A stretch of 64,000 bases of DNA from an uncultured Thermoguttaceae bacterium (lineage in GTDB: Bacteria > Planctomycetota > Planctomycetia > Pirellulales > Thermoguttaceae), in NCBI GenBank assembly GCA_937951625.1, contig CALFBP010000011.1, positions 91,247-155,246 on the forward strand. Direction: 5' to 3'. This document shows positions 43,182 to 53,033 of this stretch, one piece after another (position 1 is the stretch's first letter; the number at the start of each line of letters is the position of its first letter). Below the pieces are notes generated by a model. That model worked only from the letters and a program-made list of their open reading frames with translations. It was not told the DNA's origin and did not search any database. A program made the translations under genes and the position numbers.

Positions 43182-43323
43182 AACCCCACGAGCCACCGAC
43201 GCAATGACCCGACACGCGAAGCAAGATCGAGCAAAACTGCACATGTCGAGAATCTCCGCCACGTTTGCCGGGATTTTGCCCAAGCACGGCGTCGATTGAC
43301 GCCCGAATCGAGGTCTCCACCCC

Positions 43324-43776
43324 ATGCCCCAGTTCAAATTCCGCCTGGCAACCCTGTTGCGACTCCGCGAATTGGCTCGCGATGAGCGGCGAGCGGAATT
43401 GACCCAGGCTTACCGGGCCAAGGACCTGTTGGCGGAACACCAGGAGGCAATCGAGCGGCATCTGGCAGACCTGCGCCAGATCGCCCGCCGCGTCTCTGCC
43501 CCGGGTGAGATCGACGTAGATCGATTGATGGAGGCCCGACGGTTCGAGTCGGTCCTCTTGGCCCAGCAAGACGACCTCCGCCAGAAACAGCAGATGATCG
43601 ACGCCGAGGTCGAGCGCCGCCGGTTGGCCCTGGTCGAAGCGAATCGGGAGGTGCAAGTGTTGGAAAACCTCCGCCGCCGCCAATACGACCGGCATCGCGC
43701 CGAGGAAAACCGGCGGGAAATCCACCAGTTGGATGAGATTGCCCAGCAACAAGCAGGCAGGGAGACGCGGCCGTGA
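43324..43776 (+). CDS. fliJ: Flagellar export protein FliJ
   Basis: A 150-residue coiled-coil protein: FKFRLATLLRLRELARDERR at the N-terminus and arginine/glutamate-rich helices to the end (VLENLRRRQYDRHRAEENRR). FliJ inserts into the FliI hexamer like a gamma subunit and links it to FlhA. The N-terminal FxFxLxxLLRLRE pattern plus position after fliI supports the call. Its stop overlaps the next gene by four bases. Confidence 0.88.
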   Translation: MPQFKFRLATLLRLRELARDERRAELTQAYRAKDLLAEHQEAIERHLADLRQIARRVSAPGEIDVDRLMEARRFESVLLAQQDDLRQKQQMIDAEVERRRLALVEANREVQVLENLRRRQYDRHRAEENRREIHQLDEIAQQQAGRETRP

Positions 43777-44468
43777 TGTCTCGATTGCTTCAACTGATGA
43801 TGGCCGCCGTGTTGTATTTCAGCCTCGGCACGCTCATTGCCGAAGTCGTGATTGTGGCCCACGTGTGGTCCAAATGGAACCTGAATCGAGAAAAGATCGC
43901 CCGCTTGGTGGAAGTCGCCCGGGGCGTGGAGCAGCAGGCGACCGCGGCGCCGGCCAAGCCAGCGGACGAGGAATCCGCTCCAGAACAGCCGTCTTTCCAG
44001 CAGGTTCTCGAAGCCCGAGCGGTCAAAGATTTGAACCTGCAACTTCGAGAGCAAGCCTTGACCAACGCCTTGGCCCAACTCCAAAGCGAACAAGAGCGGT
44101 TCGCCCAGCGCGAAAAGCAATTCCAGGCGGATCGCGCCGCCTTCGAGACCCAACTCGCGGCCGCCGCGAAAAACGCCCAAAGCGCCGGTCAGCAAGAGGT
44201 GCGTCGCATCCTGGAATCCATCAAGCCGAAGCAAGCCAAGGAGTTGCTTCAGTCGATGCTGGAAAACAAAGAACAAGACGACGTCGTGACGCTGCTTGCC
44301 GGCATGACGGAGTCGAAGCGGGCCAAGATTTTGGCTGAGTTCAAGACCCCCGAGGAAACCAAGAACATCGAGGAAGTCCTCCGCCGCATCCGCAAGGGTG
44401 CGCCGGAGGCGCCGCTGGCCCAGCAGGCCCTCGATCAATTGCGGCCGGGCAACCGGACAACGCCGTAA
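43773..44468 (+). CDS. MotE/MgtE_N-like flagellar protein
   Basis: A 231-residue protein with one N-terminal membrane helix (LLQLMMAAVLYFSLGTLIAE), a Pro/Glu linker, a long coiled coil (LREQALTNALAQLQSEQERF) and a C-terminal helical domain (ILESIKPKQAKELLQSMLEN...VVTLLAGMTESKRAKILAEF) like the MgtE N-terminal fold of MotE-type periplasmic chaperones. This gene type commonly sits between fliJ and fliK. Role is uncertain: a stator or export helper is the usual proposal. It overlaps fliJ by four bases. Confidence 0.75.
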   Translation: MMSRLLQLMMAAVLYFSLGTLIAEVVIVAHVWSKWNLNREKIARLVEVARGVEQQATAAPAKPADEESAPEQPSFQQVLEARAVKDLNLQLREQALTNALAQLQSEQERFAQREKQFQADRAAFETQLAAAAKNAQSAGQQEVRRILESIKPKQAKELLQSMLENKEQDDVVTLLAGMTESKRAKILAEFKTPEETKNIEEVLRRIRKGAPEAPLAQQALDQLRPGNRTTP

Positions 44469-44535
44469 GGGCAGCTTTCCAAGTCCCGACAAGTTCGAAA
44501 CTCCAAAGCACTCAACGACGCGTAGGAGCCATAGC

Positions 44536-46188
44536 ATGACGCGAGTCGCGATCACTCAAAAGGCCGTCGGGCGGACGCTCGAACCGATCCCTCCGCGGTC
44601 GCCACTGGCAGGGAATAGTTTTTTGTCGGCGACTTCCTTCGAGAAACATCTCGAACAGGCCCGCCAAGCCGCTTCAGCGGCGTCCGGATCGCTGTCAGCG
44701 AAATCAGGCAACGCTCCCTCTCCGGCTCCGCCGCCAAAAAATTCCGCTACGCAATCCTCGTCCACCAGCGACGGCCCGCCGAAAAATTCCGAAAATCGCG
44801 ACGCGCCCTCGCCCCGCCCCCACTCGAATCCCGACGCTGAGGCCGCTCCCACCGTGCCTCAGCGGCCCGATGAATCCCACCGCGAGGACGAACAGGATGC
44901 GGACGCCCCCGCCGCGGCCACTGAGCCAACAGTCACTTCGGTGACGGTGGTCGCGGGCGAGCGAGAGGAAACGTCCGCGCCGCCCCTTGCCGTCGAAGCA
45001 GGGGTCGACGCCGTTGGGGTCGCCAGGGCGCCGAGCACGACGCCTCCGGCCGCCATCAAAAAGACACCAGCCGCCACAACGCAACAACCGCACGCACTAG
45101 GGAACCTGGAAGCGACTCCCGAAAGTTTCGTCGGTGATCAGCCCGCTGGGGCCACGACTGCGCTGTCCAAGGCGGCGCAAAACGTCGAAAGCACTGACTT
45201 GACATTGGAAGATCACGACGACCAGACCTGGCCTTCCGACGCAAGTTTGCGAGGAAAATCGCATCAGGTCGCCTCCCACGGCCCGACATCGACTGTGTTT
45301 TCGGGGACCGAAGTTCCCGGACAGGGTCAAACTCCGGCGGGAGCGGAGCTTCCGCCAATCGAACTGGTTGGCAAGACCTCCAGCGCCGCCAGTCCGAGCC
45401 AGGCGACAATCAATACGGGCGATCGGCCGGCGGAAAACGCCGCCTTGCGGCCAGGGGACCGGCGGACCGCGAAGGCATTCTCCACCGGAGCGTCGGGCCG
45501 ACTCCAGCAACCTCAAACCGAAGAGGGAAGCGACTTGCCAAACGTGGCAGCCGCCCAGGCAGAGTCGGAAACTGTCCAACTCGGCGTCCAAACGGCTCAA
45601 CGCGAACCGCAACTCCGCGGTGGCGAGGCAACGGACGATCGGCCCACGGAGGCCAAGACCGTGGAATCGGCCTTGAACCGCGGCACTTCCCCCAAGGAGG
45701 CCGAAGCCGTGAGCCGCCGAGAGGAGCGGGGGACTCCTGAAGACGGGAGCGATCGCGTGCGGTTCGTGCAGCGTGTGGCTCGGGCGTTCGAGTCCGCGGC
45801 AGAACGTGGCGGGCACGTCCGTTTGCGGCTCCATCCTCCCGAGCTGGGCACGCTCCGCCTCGAACTTACCGTGCGCAACGGCCAAATGGTCGCCCGCTTG
45901 GAGACCGAAACTGAGGCCGCGAGGAACCTCTTGGTGGACCATCTGCCGGAACTGAAAGAACGGCTGGCCAGCCATCAAATCCGCGTGGAGCGGTTTGACG
46001 TCGAATGGCACGGCCAGCCCCACGGGGAGCTGCCTCGGGGATTTGGCGAACCCGGACGCTGGCAAGGGTCGCCGCCCGGCCGCGGGGGGCGCGAGCCAGA
46101 ACCCGCTTCAACCCAACAGAATGTCAATCCCTTGGACAACGTGGCCCGAAGGCCCCCGGCCCAAACCAACTTTGACGTGGTGATTTGA
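44536..46188 (+). CDS. fliK: Flagellar hook-length control protein FliK
   Basis: A 550-residue protein. The first ~400 residues are low-complexity, Ala/Pro/Ser/Thr/Glu-rich and probably unfolded, as expected for a molecular ruler. The C-terminal substrate-specificity-switch domain is clear: HVRLRLHPPELGTLRLELTV, NGQMVARLETETEAARNLLV and LPELKERLASHQIRVERFDV. ATG 44536 follows the fliJ/MotE-like genes by 67 bases; the ORF-track start at 44398 overlaps the upstream gene. FliK measures the hook and signals FlhB to switch export class. Confidence 0.9.
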   Translation: MTRVAITQKAVGRTLEPIPPRSPLAGNSFLSATSFEKHLEQARQAASAASGSLSAKSGNAPSPAPPPKNSATQSSSTSDGPPKNSENRDAPSPRPHSNPDAEAAPTVPQRPDESHREDEQDADAPAAATEPTVTSVTVVAGEREETSAPPLAVEAGVDAVGVARAPSTTPPAAIKKTPAATTQQPHALGNLEATPESFVGDQPAGATTALSKAAQNVESTDLTLEDHDDQTWPSDASLRGKSHQVASHGPTSTVFSGTEVPGQGQTPAGAELPPIELVGKTSSAASPSQATINTGDRPAENAALRPGDRRTAKAFSTGASGRLQQPQTEEGSDLPNVAAAQAESETVQLGVQTAQREPQLRGGEATDDRPTEAKTVESALNRGTSPKEAEAVSRREERGTPEDGSDRVRFVQRVARAFESAAERGGHVRLRLHPPELGTLRLELTVRNGQMVARLETETEAARNLLVDHLPELKERLASHQIRVERFDVEWHGQPHGELPRGFGEPGRWQGSPPGRGGREPEPASTQQNVNPLDNVARRPPAQTNFDVVI

Positions 46189-46292
46189 TCGTTGAGGAAA
46201 CCGCCTTCATGCGGCGCCTCGTCATCGTCATGACGGAGTCGCCAAGCACTGGCATCAAACCAACCGAGCATAAACTGACGAGGAGCTTTCTG

Positions 46293-46706
46293 ATGGGATC
46301 GACAACTGTCAACCGCGTGCTAGGGCAGACCGGTCCTCAAGCGCCCGGTCAAAGCGCTTTTGAGAAATTGAATCTCGAGACCTTCACGAAACTGCTCGTG
46401 GCGGAACTGTCCAATCAAGATCCGTTGAGCCCGATGAGTAATTCCGAGATCATGCAACAGATCAGTCAAATCCGCGCGATCGAGGCCGACATGAAGCTCA
46501 TGTCGACCCTCGAGTCCGTTCTTCTTGGACAGAACGTCGCCACGGCGAGCAGTCTCTTGGGTAGAACCGTCAAGGGCCTGGTGGACGGCAGGGAAATCAC
46601 AGGCGTGGTGGAGCGGGTTTCGATTGCCGGAGGAGTGGCCCGGCTGCACGTCGGCGAAAGCACGATCGATTTGAAAAACGTATCAGAGATCCTACCTCGG
46701 GAATGA
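46293..46706 (+). CDS. flgD: Flagellar hook capping protein FlgD (short form)
   Basis: A 137-residue protein whose N-terminal half carries the FlgD signature LNLETFTKLLVAELSNQDPLSPMSN followed by EIMQQISQIRAIEADMKLMS and the short beta segment LLGRTVKGLVDGREITGVVE. It is shorter than enterobacterial FlgD (over 220 residues) and lacks the Tudor/FnIII cap region, which some bacteria also lack. GAGGAG seven bases upstream fixes ATG 46293; the ORF-track start at 46185 overlaps fliK and is rejected. It caps the growing hook. Confidence 0.9.
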   Translation: MGSTTVNRVLGQTGPQAPGQSAFEKLNLETFTKLLVAELSNQDPLSPMSNSEIMQQISQIRAIEADMKLMSTLESVLLGQNVATASSLLGRTVKGLVDGREITGVVERVSIAGGVARLHVGESTIDLKNVSEILPRE

Positions 46707-46759
46707 ACCTTTTTTCGTGACCCGAACATCAGCATGCCAACCGCGACAAGGAGGATTCC

Positions 46760-49231
46760 ATGGGCCTTGCATCATCCTTGAGCACCGCGCTGACCGGTTT
46801 GACGGCGGCGGAGACCACGATCGACGTAGTGGGCAACAACCTGGCCAACGCGAACACAGTCGGTTTCAAGCAATCGCAAGCCGATTTCGCGACCCAATTT
46901 CTCCAAACCTTGAGCCTTGGCTCGGCGCCCACGGATAGCTCGGGGGGCACCAATCCTCGCCAAACGGGCTTGGGGACTATGGTGGCTGAGATCACCCCCG
47001 ACTTTTCGCAAGGGACGATCCAGATCAGTTCCAATCCCACGGATCTGGCGATTCAAGGCGAAGGCTTTTTCATGCTTCAGGGAAACACCGGGGAAACGCT
47101 GTACACGCGAAACGGCGTGTTCAAACTGAATTCCCAAAATCAGATGGTTTCGATCACCGGTCAGCGATTGCTCGGCTATGGAGTAGACTCCAATTTCGAG
47201 ATCGACACGGTGACCCTGAAACCGATCACCATCCCGCTCGGCTCCGCTGCCGTGGCCCAGGCAACGCGGAATGTCTATCTCGAAGGGCAAATGTCGCCCA
47301 CTGGCGACATTGCCACCAAGGCCGAGCGGATTCATTCGGCCGTGCTAGGCAACGGCATTTACACCGCGCCGACAAGCAACGGTCTGGCTACGACAGCGAT
47401 TCCTCCCAACGTAGCGGGAGCCAACACGCGTGCGGATTCGGACGGCGCCGGCGGGATGACGCCTGGAGAAACTTACGAGTACCGGTTGGTCTACGCTAAC
47501 CGATCGTATGATCCCCCGCCCCCTTTCGATCCGCCTGCATTTTCCGAGGGTATGATGTCGGCCGTCGTGACGGGCACGGTGGCTGCTGGGGAAGGCGCCA
47601 TCCGGCTTTCGAACTTGCCTACCGATCCGTCGCCCGCTACCGCCTATAGCCACATCCGAATTTATCGCCGGAGACAAGGCGACAATGTTTACCGTTATAT
47701 CGCTGAGTTGCCAGTGGGTACGACCCAGTATCGAGACGACTTGTCCGATGCGCTGGCCGCCGCCCGCCCCGCGATGAATAACACCACCATTAGCGGTAAA
47801 TACCGCTACTACGTGACTTTCGCCACGGCGGCTGGCGGGCCAGGGGCGGGAATCGAGAGCCGCGTTTACCTCGAGGGCCCTACCGCTACCGTCAATACCC
47901 TCGACGGCCGCGTGTTGTTAAGCAATCTGCCGACGGCTACACCGGGCGACGGCTGGGCGGTCCGCCGTATCTACCGCTGTCTAGCTACCAATGAGAATGT
48001 GTTCCACTTTCTCACGGAAATCCCAAGCGCTACCGATAACGTCACGCTCACCGACAATCTGACGGACGCCGTGCTTTCCACCCGACCGCTGCTGGACATG
48101 GATGGACCCAAAATCCTTCCCAGTACGAAGCTCGTCGATGTCTTGCGGCGGGAAACCAATGGTTATCGACGGCTGTTTCGCGAGGGAACCCTTCGGTTCC
48201 AGGGGCAAAAAGGTGGACGCACGTTGGCTGTCAAAGAATTCACCATCACCAATAGTTCCACGGTCCAAAATCTGATCGACTTCATGATTCAATCCATGGG
48301 TATCCAATCCGTGGGCTCCAGCGAAACCGATAATGGGGGCGCGCCCGTCCCGGCAGGAGGCATGGTGGATGTGGACGGGCGAATCATTCTTACGGGCAAT
48401 AACGGCGTGGACAATCGCATTGGTATTTCGCTCTCTGGCATGACCCTGCTCTATACCGAAAACGGTCAGCAGAACCGCGAAACCGTGGACATGAAATGGT
48501 CTCAGAAGCAAGCGGCCGTCGGTTCGGGCGCCATCGCCGACACTATCGTCTACGATTCGCTCGGGGCAAACTTGGCCTTGCGCGTCACCATGGTCTTGGA
48601 AGAACGCAACGGTACGGAGACCGTTTATCGATGGCTCGCCGACAGCCCCGATAATCGATATGGTTCGACAGCTACCATTGCCGTCGGCACGGGCACGGTG
48701 GCGTTCGACACTTCCGGTAATTTCAAAAGCGCAACGAACGACGAGGTGAACATCTATCGCGATGGTTTCCCCACCGTCAACCCGCTCACGTTCCGCCTCG
48801 ATTTCTCCCGAATCACTAGCCTGGCCGCGGACAAAAATAGCTTGGCCGTAACCCGCCAAGATGGATCCAGTTCAGGTACCTTGACCAGCTTTATCGTAGG
48901 GGAAGACGGGGTTATTAAAGGGGTGTTCTCCAACGGCATCAATCGGGATCTGGCCCAGATACGACTTGTGCGTTTCGCGAACCCTGCTGGTTTGGAGCAA
49001 CGCGGCCTGAACTTGTATGCCGTTGGAGTCAACTCCGGTTTGCCTGTCCAAGGTAATCCAGGTAACCAAGGTCTGGGTACCATCATTGCCGGAGCGGTAG
49101 AACTCTCGAATACCGACGTGGGAGGTAGCCTGATTCAGTTGATTTTGGCATCGACGATGTACCGCGGCAACACACGCGTCATTACCACGGTGCAGCAGAT
49201 GTTCGATGAACTCATGTCGCTCCGCCGATAA
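46760..49231 (+). CDS. flgE: Flagellar hook protein FlgE with large duplicated insertion
   Basis: An 823-residue hook protein. The N-terminal rod/hook motif LTAAETTIDVVGNNLANANT and the C-terminal LIQLILASTMYRGNTRVITT mark the axial family. Between them, residues about 197-447 hold two homologous blocks: the first from YEYRLVYANRS through IRLSNLPTD to TTQYRDDLSDALAAARP, the second from YRYYVTFATAAGG through VLLSNLPTA to LTDNLTDAVLSTRP. The blocks look like beta-sandwich (fibronectin-like) modules. The hook is thus nearly twice the enterobacterial size. GAGGA precedes ATG 46760 by eight bases. Confidence 0.92.
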   Translation: MGLASSLSTALTGLTAAETTIDVVGNNLANANTVGFKQSQADFATQFLQTLSLGSAPTDSSGGTNPRQTGLGTMVAEITPDFSQGTIQISSNPTDLAIQGEGFFMLQGNTGETLYTRNGVFKLNSQNQMVSITGQRLLGYGVDSNFEIDTVTLKPITIPLGSAAVAQATRNVYLEGQMSPTGDIATKAERIHSAVLGNGIYTAPTSNGLATTAIPPNVAGANTRADSDGAGGMTPGETYEYRLVYANRSYDPPPPFDPPAFSEGMMSAVVTGTVAAGEGAIRLSNLPTDPSPATAYSHIRIYRRRQGDNVYRYIAELPVGTTQYRDDLSDALAAARPAMNNTTISGKYRYYVTFATAAGGPGAGIESRVYLEGPTATVNTLDGRVLLSNLPTATPGDGWAVRRIYRCLATNENVFHFLTEIPSATDNVTLTDNLTDAVLSTRPLLDMDGPKILPSTKLVDVLRRETNGYRRLFREGTLRFQGQKGGRTLAVKEFTITNSSTVQNLIDFMIQSMGIQSVGSSETDNGGAPVPAGGMVDVDGRIILTGNNGVDNRIGISLSGMTLLYTENGQQNRETVDMKWSQKQAAVGSGAIADTIVYDSLGANLALRVTMVLEERNGTETVYRWLADSPDNRYGSTATIAVGTGTVAFDTSGNFKSATNDEVNIYRDGFPTVNPLTFRLDFSRITSLAADKNSLAVTRQDGSSSGTLTSFIVGEDGVIKGVFSNGINRDLAQIRLVRFANPAGLEQRGLNLYAVGVNSGLPVQGNPGNQGLGTIIAGAVELSNTDVGGSLIQLILASTMYRGNTRVITTVQQMFDELMSLRR

Positions 49232-49719
49232 TGCAATGTCGCCAGCTCAAAAGGATGTCTTTCCTGGCTTCCAGATGAGTTAACAACTCGCAAGGCCACG
49301 GGCTAACAAAGCGGCACTACGATCCGTCCAAGAGGACGCAGGGTTTCCACGCGACGGTCACCTGGAATAGGCCGTCGTCTGGAAGTGTTTGATGCACGCC
49401 CCCCCGCGCGGACTATTCGATAATTACACTACCATCCTCGTCACGCCAATCCCCGCGTTATGCGACCAGGACGACCGCTTCGAGTCTAAAGGCGCAAGAG
49501 TCCTCATCTCGACCCGCAAGGCTGTGGCGGCCCCTTGCTTCGCCGTTGACCGATGTACCGCGCGAGTTTCGAATGGCCCTTCGTAGGATGGCATTCAGAG
49601 TTTCATAACCATGGAAATAGTAAAAGGTTGGGATTTAGTTACAAGGTCGGCGACACGCCGCTTGGTTGCGGCCTATACTGTTGAAAGAGGAACTGCTCGT
49701 TTCGGCCTGAACTGAGCCT
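49232..49719. other. Intergenic region between flgE and fliL
   Basis: About 490 bases, less GC-rich than neighbours. ORF-track entry 49389-49586 lacks protein character. A 34-codon frame at 49611-49715 (MEIVKGWDLVTRSATRRL) ends five bases before the fliL start and could be a leader peptide, with no other support. FlbD, often located here, is not seen. TATACT at 49675 could be a -10 box, without a good -35. Confidence 0.4.
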
Positions 49720-50436
49720 ATGAGTAATCCCGTTGCCACTGCCCCCGCTGCTTTGGAAACCTCTGGCTCCGCGCCTCCACGATCCTCGTCTATGTTGGCA
49801 CGCCTTACGGCCTTGCTTTTTGTCATTGCTGTGATCGGTGCTGAAGTTTTAATCGCTTCTTTGTGGTTGTCTTCCAGCACTTCCTCTCAAACAACTCAGA
49901 CCGATCCCCATGGCGCCCAAGCCGCCGAGGACGTGGCCAATACGGAAACCAAACACGGCCACGAAGCAGGCACGAAGGAAAACCACGAGTCCGCTGAGAA
50001 AAAGCATGGGACCGTGGAGAAAAATAAGCACGGCGCGACCGGCAAAAATTCCCATGCTAAATCCGGCCATTCGCAACCGGGAGAGTCGGCAGCAAAAATT
50101 ATTGTTGATCCGCTGGACCAAATCGAAGTGGACCTTGAACAGTTTTATGTAACAACCCAATCGGTGGCATCAAATTCCACCATGAGGGTAGAGTTCCACC
50201 TCTATGGGGTGATCAAAGCGGGAGATAAGGAGGAGTTTGATCGATTGGTGAAAGCTTCCCAGCACCGGATACGCGATCAAATTCTGACGATAATCCGCAG
50301 CGCGCATCCCCGTGACCTGAGCGATGCAGGATTGGGGTTGATCAAAAGACAGATTTTAGAGAAAACTAACGCCATTCTTGGAAAGCCCTTGCTGCGAGAG
50401 GTCATTGTGAGCGACTTCGCATATTTGGAGCAATAA
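49720..50436 (+). CDS. fliL: Flagellar basal body-associated protein FliL with His/Lys-rich linker
   Basis: A 238-residue protein with one membrane helix at about 30-50 ([20 protein letters not shown]), a ~70-residue linker rich in His, Lys and Glu ([20 protein letters not shown]), and a C-terminal FliL domain ([57 protein letters not shown]). FliL rings surround stators and support motor torque. The linker is unusual. Base composition is lower in GC than in neighbouring fli genes (30 of 60 in the line from 50221). Confidence 0.85.
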   Translation: MSNPVATAPAALETSGSAPPRSSSMLARLTALLFVIAVIGAEVLIASLWLSSSTSSQTTQTDPHGAQAAEDVANTETKHGHEAGTKENHESAEKKHGTVEKNKHGATGKNSHAKSGHSQPGESAAKIIVDPLDQIEVDLEQFYVTTQSVASNSTMRVEFHLYGVIKAGDKEEFDRLVKASQHRIRDQILTIIRSAHPRDLSDAGLGLIKRQILEKTNAILGKPLLREVIVSDFAYLEQ

Positions 50437-50482
50437 CCTCAGGCCCCTGCCTGGCCGACTGTCACCAGAGGAATGGATTCCG

Positions 50483-51106
50483 ATGGCGGACATGCCCGAT
50501 TTAATCAGTCAGGACGAAATTGAGCGACTCTTGAGCAGCTCCATGGCGGGGGCAGCGGGGTCAACCCTGTCGGCTTCCCCCGCTGGCGCCACCCAACCCG
50601 TTGGCCCGGATCGACCTGCGGCGACGACTTCGGGATCGTCGCCGCTTCAGCGCGAGCCACCCTCGCAGCCAGGGGAGGAATCGCGCACCGCAACAAACAC
50701 GACCACGGCGGGGATCGCGCAAAGCGACATGGAGGTCCTGCTTCAGCAAGCGGAAAAGGCGCTTGCTTCGATCGAAGAAGGACCGGCCCAGGAGACTCCG
50801 CCGGGCATGGCGCCGTTCCACTGGGAGGAACTCTCGGTCGTGCCGGCCAACGCCGAGAGTGCCACCTTGGATTTGATCCGCGACGTCGAGTTGGACGTCA
50901 GCATCGAGCTAGGCCGCACGCGCATGTACCTGGAAGACGTCCTGAAGCTCCGTCGCGGCGCGGTCGTCACCTTGGATAAGCTCGCCGGCGACCCCGTGGA
51001 CGTGTATGTCAACGGCCGGCTTGTCGCGCGGGGCGAAGTGCTTGTGCTCAACGACAACTTTTGCGTTCGAGTAGCGGAGTTGGTCGCGGGGGTGAGTTCA
51101 TCATAG
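50483..51106 (+). CDS. fliN: Flagellar motor switch protein FliN
   Basis: A 207-residue protein. The C-terminal SpoA domain is clear ([60 protein letters not shown]). The N-terminus has [14 protein letters not shown], the short motif normally found at the start of FliM and FliY that binds phospho-CheY. A Pro/Ser/Thr-rich linker separates the two. No fliM gene accompanies it in the window. It builds the C-ring and docks FliH. Forty-six bases follow fliL. Confidence 0.9.
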   Translation: MADMPDLISQDEIERLLSSSMAGAAGSTLSASPAGATQPVGPDRPAATTSGSSPLQREPPSQPGEESRTATNTTTAGIAQSDMEVLLQQAEKALASIEEGPAQETPPGMAPFHWEELSVVPANAESATLDLIRDVELDVSIELGRTRMYLEDVLKLRRGAVVTLDKLAGDPVDVYVNGRLVARGEVLVLNDNFCVRVAELVAGVSSS

Positions 51107-51228
51107 GAGGGCCATTGGTTCTAGCGATCGCCCAAGCGGTTCTCCACGCGATCTCCGACCAATATGGAAATCGAAAGGGGCCACCGCCGAACGGCCGCCT
51201 GAATCCTTTTCGTGGTAGCGAGGCAAGG

Positions 51229-51909
51229 ATGCCTGTGAGGAAAACTGCTCGATGCCTGCCGATCTTGTTTTTCTTTTCCTGTTTGATCGGGCAGGCACAA
51301 GAGCGGAACTCGACACGAGACCTCGGCGCCCTCGAATCGTGGGAGACCGCCGGAAGGAGTGCCTCTGTCAACGCCAGGGATCATCAGTCGGCCAGGTGGG
51401 GGGCGGTAACCTCCAGCCCAGAGCCGCCAGGGCCAACGGAACGCGGTATCCAGCAGTCGTCGGCCCCGGCACGTCGCAGCGACCCGATCCCCCTGAGGCC
51501 TCCTAGCCATTCTCCCCAGACTGGGCCAACGGCGCCCGCTCCTTCGGTAAACGGACCTCGCACGCTGATTTCCGTAATAGGGAGCTTAGGCGCGGTCCTG
51601 GGAATGTTTTTCTTGTTGGCATGGGCGATGCGCCGTGGCGCGTCGGGCTCGCCGGGCCTCCTCCCGCATGAGGCCTTGGAAGTGCTCGGCCGCGCTCCCT
51701 TGGCTGGACGGCAACAAGTTCACCTTGTTCGGCTAGGCAACAAACTGGTGTTGGTGTCCGTTTCCGCCGCGGGCATCGAGCCCCTGAGCGAAGTCACGGA
51801 GCCGGATGAGGTTCAACGCCTGGTGGCGCTTTGCCGCCAAGGTCAAACCAATAGCGCCGCCTTGATGTTCCGTCAAGCCCTGGACCGCTTCGCGGCCCGC
51901 GAGGAGTAG
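51229..51909 (+). CDS. fliO: Flagellar biosynthetic protein FliO
   Basis: A 226-residue protein with a signal-like N-terminus ([20 protein letters not shown]), a low-complexity periplasmic stretch rich in Pro/Ser, one membrane helix ([20 protein letters not shown]) and the conserved FliO tail [20 protein letters not shown] with [23 protein letters not shown] 51229 is chosen for the signal-like N-terminus; the ORF-track start at 51061 overlaps fliN. FliO assists FliP assembly; it lies four bases upstream of fliP. Confidence 0.85.
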   Translation: MPVRKTARCLPILFFFSCLIGQAQERNSTRDLGALESWETAGRSASVNARDHQSARWGAVTSSPEPPGPTERGIQQSSAPARRSDPIPLRPPSHSPQTGPTAPAPSVNGPRTLISVIGSLGAVLGMFFLLAWAMRRGASGSPGLLPHEALEVLGRAPLAGRQQVHLVRLGNKLVLVSVSAAGIEPLSEVTEPDEVQRLVALCRQGQTNSAALMFRQALDRFAAREE

Positions 51910-51913
51910 CGCG

Positions 51914-52906
51914 ATGCCAAAGCCGCTCCAAGATTTTCCGCCCCGAAGGTATCCTGCCGAGCCGCAGAACCGGGCTGGAGCGGATGGGTTTTCGGCGGCC
52001 CTGTTCGAGCAGCCCCATCGCGCCCCGCAAAGCCACTCGGCCGCCACGGACCAGTTTAGGAATCGAGGAAAACGTAGGACCGCCTGCTGGATACCAGGCG
52101 GCCTCCCAGCCGGGGTCCTCATGGTTGTGGCGGCGATCGCGGCTTGGAGTCTGGCCGAGCCTCACGCTTTGGCTCAAAATCCCTCCAACCAACCGTTGTC
52201 GATTCGCGTGCCCGACGGCTTGGCAGGAGGGCCAGAGGCGTGGACGAGTCCCGCCGGCCTGAGCTCCGCGCTTCAGGTCATGCTCGTGCTGACCGTGCTC
52301 AGCCTGGCCCCAGCCATCCTGTTGATGACCACCTGCTTCGTGCGGATCGTGGTGGTGCTAGGGTTGCTGCGCCAGGCGGTCGGCACGCAGCAATTGCCGC
52401 CGAGTCAAGTCATCACCTCGCTCGCCCTTTTCCTCACCCTGCTTGTCATGACGCCAGTCTGGAAAAAAGTCTATGACGACGCGATCGTGCCCTATCGCGC
52501 CGAGCGGATCACTCTGGAGGAGGCTTGGACGGCTGGAGCCGCGCCGGTCCGCAGGTTCATGAGCTTGCAGATCGAACATGCGGGCAATCGCGACGACGTC
52601 TGGCTGTTCCTCCGCTATTTGCCCGACGCCAAGACCCCAACGGACTACGACGAAGTCCCTCTGGCCGCCCTCCTGCCGGCATTCATGCTGAGCGAGCTGA
52701 AAACGGCTTTTCTTATTGGGTTCCAAATCTTTCTCCCCTTTCTGGTGATCGACGTGATTGTGGCCGCAGTGATGGTTTCGATGGGCATGCTCATGGTCCC
52801 ACCGGCCATGATCTCGCTTCCTTTCAAATTGATTTTGTTCGTTTTACTCGACGGTTGGCACCTGGTCGTGGGCATGTTGATGGAGAGTTTCCAGGCGTTT
52901 GCATGA
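51914..52906 (+). CDS. fliP: Flagellar export gate protein FliP
   Basis: A 330-residue core export-gate protein. After a signal-like segment ([20 protein letters not shown]) come the FliP hallmarks: [60 protein letters not shown] and the C-terminal [20 protein letters not shown] and [20 protein letters not shown]. The N-terminal 69 residues before the hydrophobic segment are unusual; ATG 52121 is an alternative start giving a normal signal sequence. It forms the export pore with FliQ and FliR. Confidence 0.93.
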   Translation: MPKPLQDFPPRRYPAEPQNRAGADGFSAALFEQPHRAPQSHSAATDQFRNRGKRRTACWIPGGLPAGVLMVVAAIAAWSLAEPHALAQNPSNQPLSIRVPDGLAGGPEAWTSPAGLSSALQVMLVLTVLSLAPAILLMTTCFVRIVVVLGLLRQAVGTQQLPPSQVITSLALFLTLLVMTPVWKKVYDDAIVPYRAERITLEEAWTAGAAPVRRFMSLQIEHAGNRDDVWLFLRYLPDAKTPTDYDEVPLAALLPAFMLSELKTAFLIGFQIFLPFLVIDVIVAAVMVSMGMLMVPPAMISLPFKLILFVLLDGWHLVVGMLMESFQAFA

Positions 52907-53033
52907 GCGACGTTGCTTGGGCAAGCGTGGAAAGACGCGAAAAGCGGTTGCCGTTTAGGAGTCGTCGACCGCCGCTCGCTTTCCGACCAGACGTTGCATT
53001 CCGTTTTTGGCCTCCCGCATGGCGCCGTGCCTT

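Noticed and set aside
44556-45093. Long minus-strand ORFs opposite fliK
   Set aside because: They are shadow frames of the low-complexity, GC-rich fliK coding sequence and have no protein-like pattern.
49389-49586. 65-codon ORF between flgE and fliL
   Set aside because: No ribosome binding site, no recognisable motif and not the FlbD sequence expected at this position.
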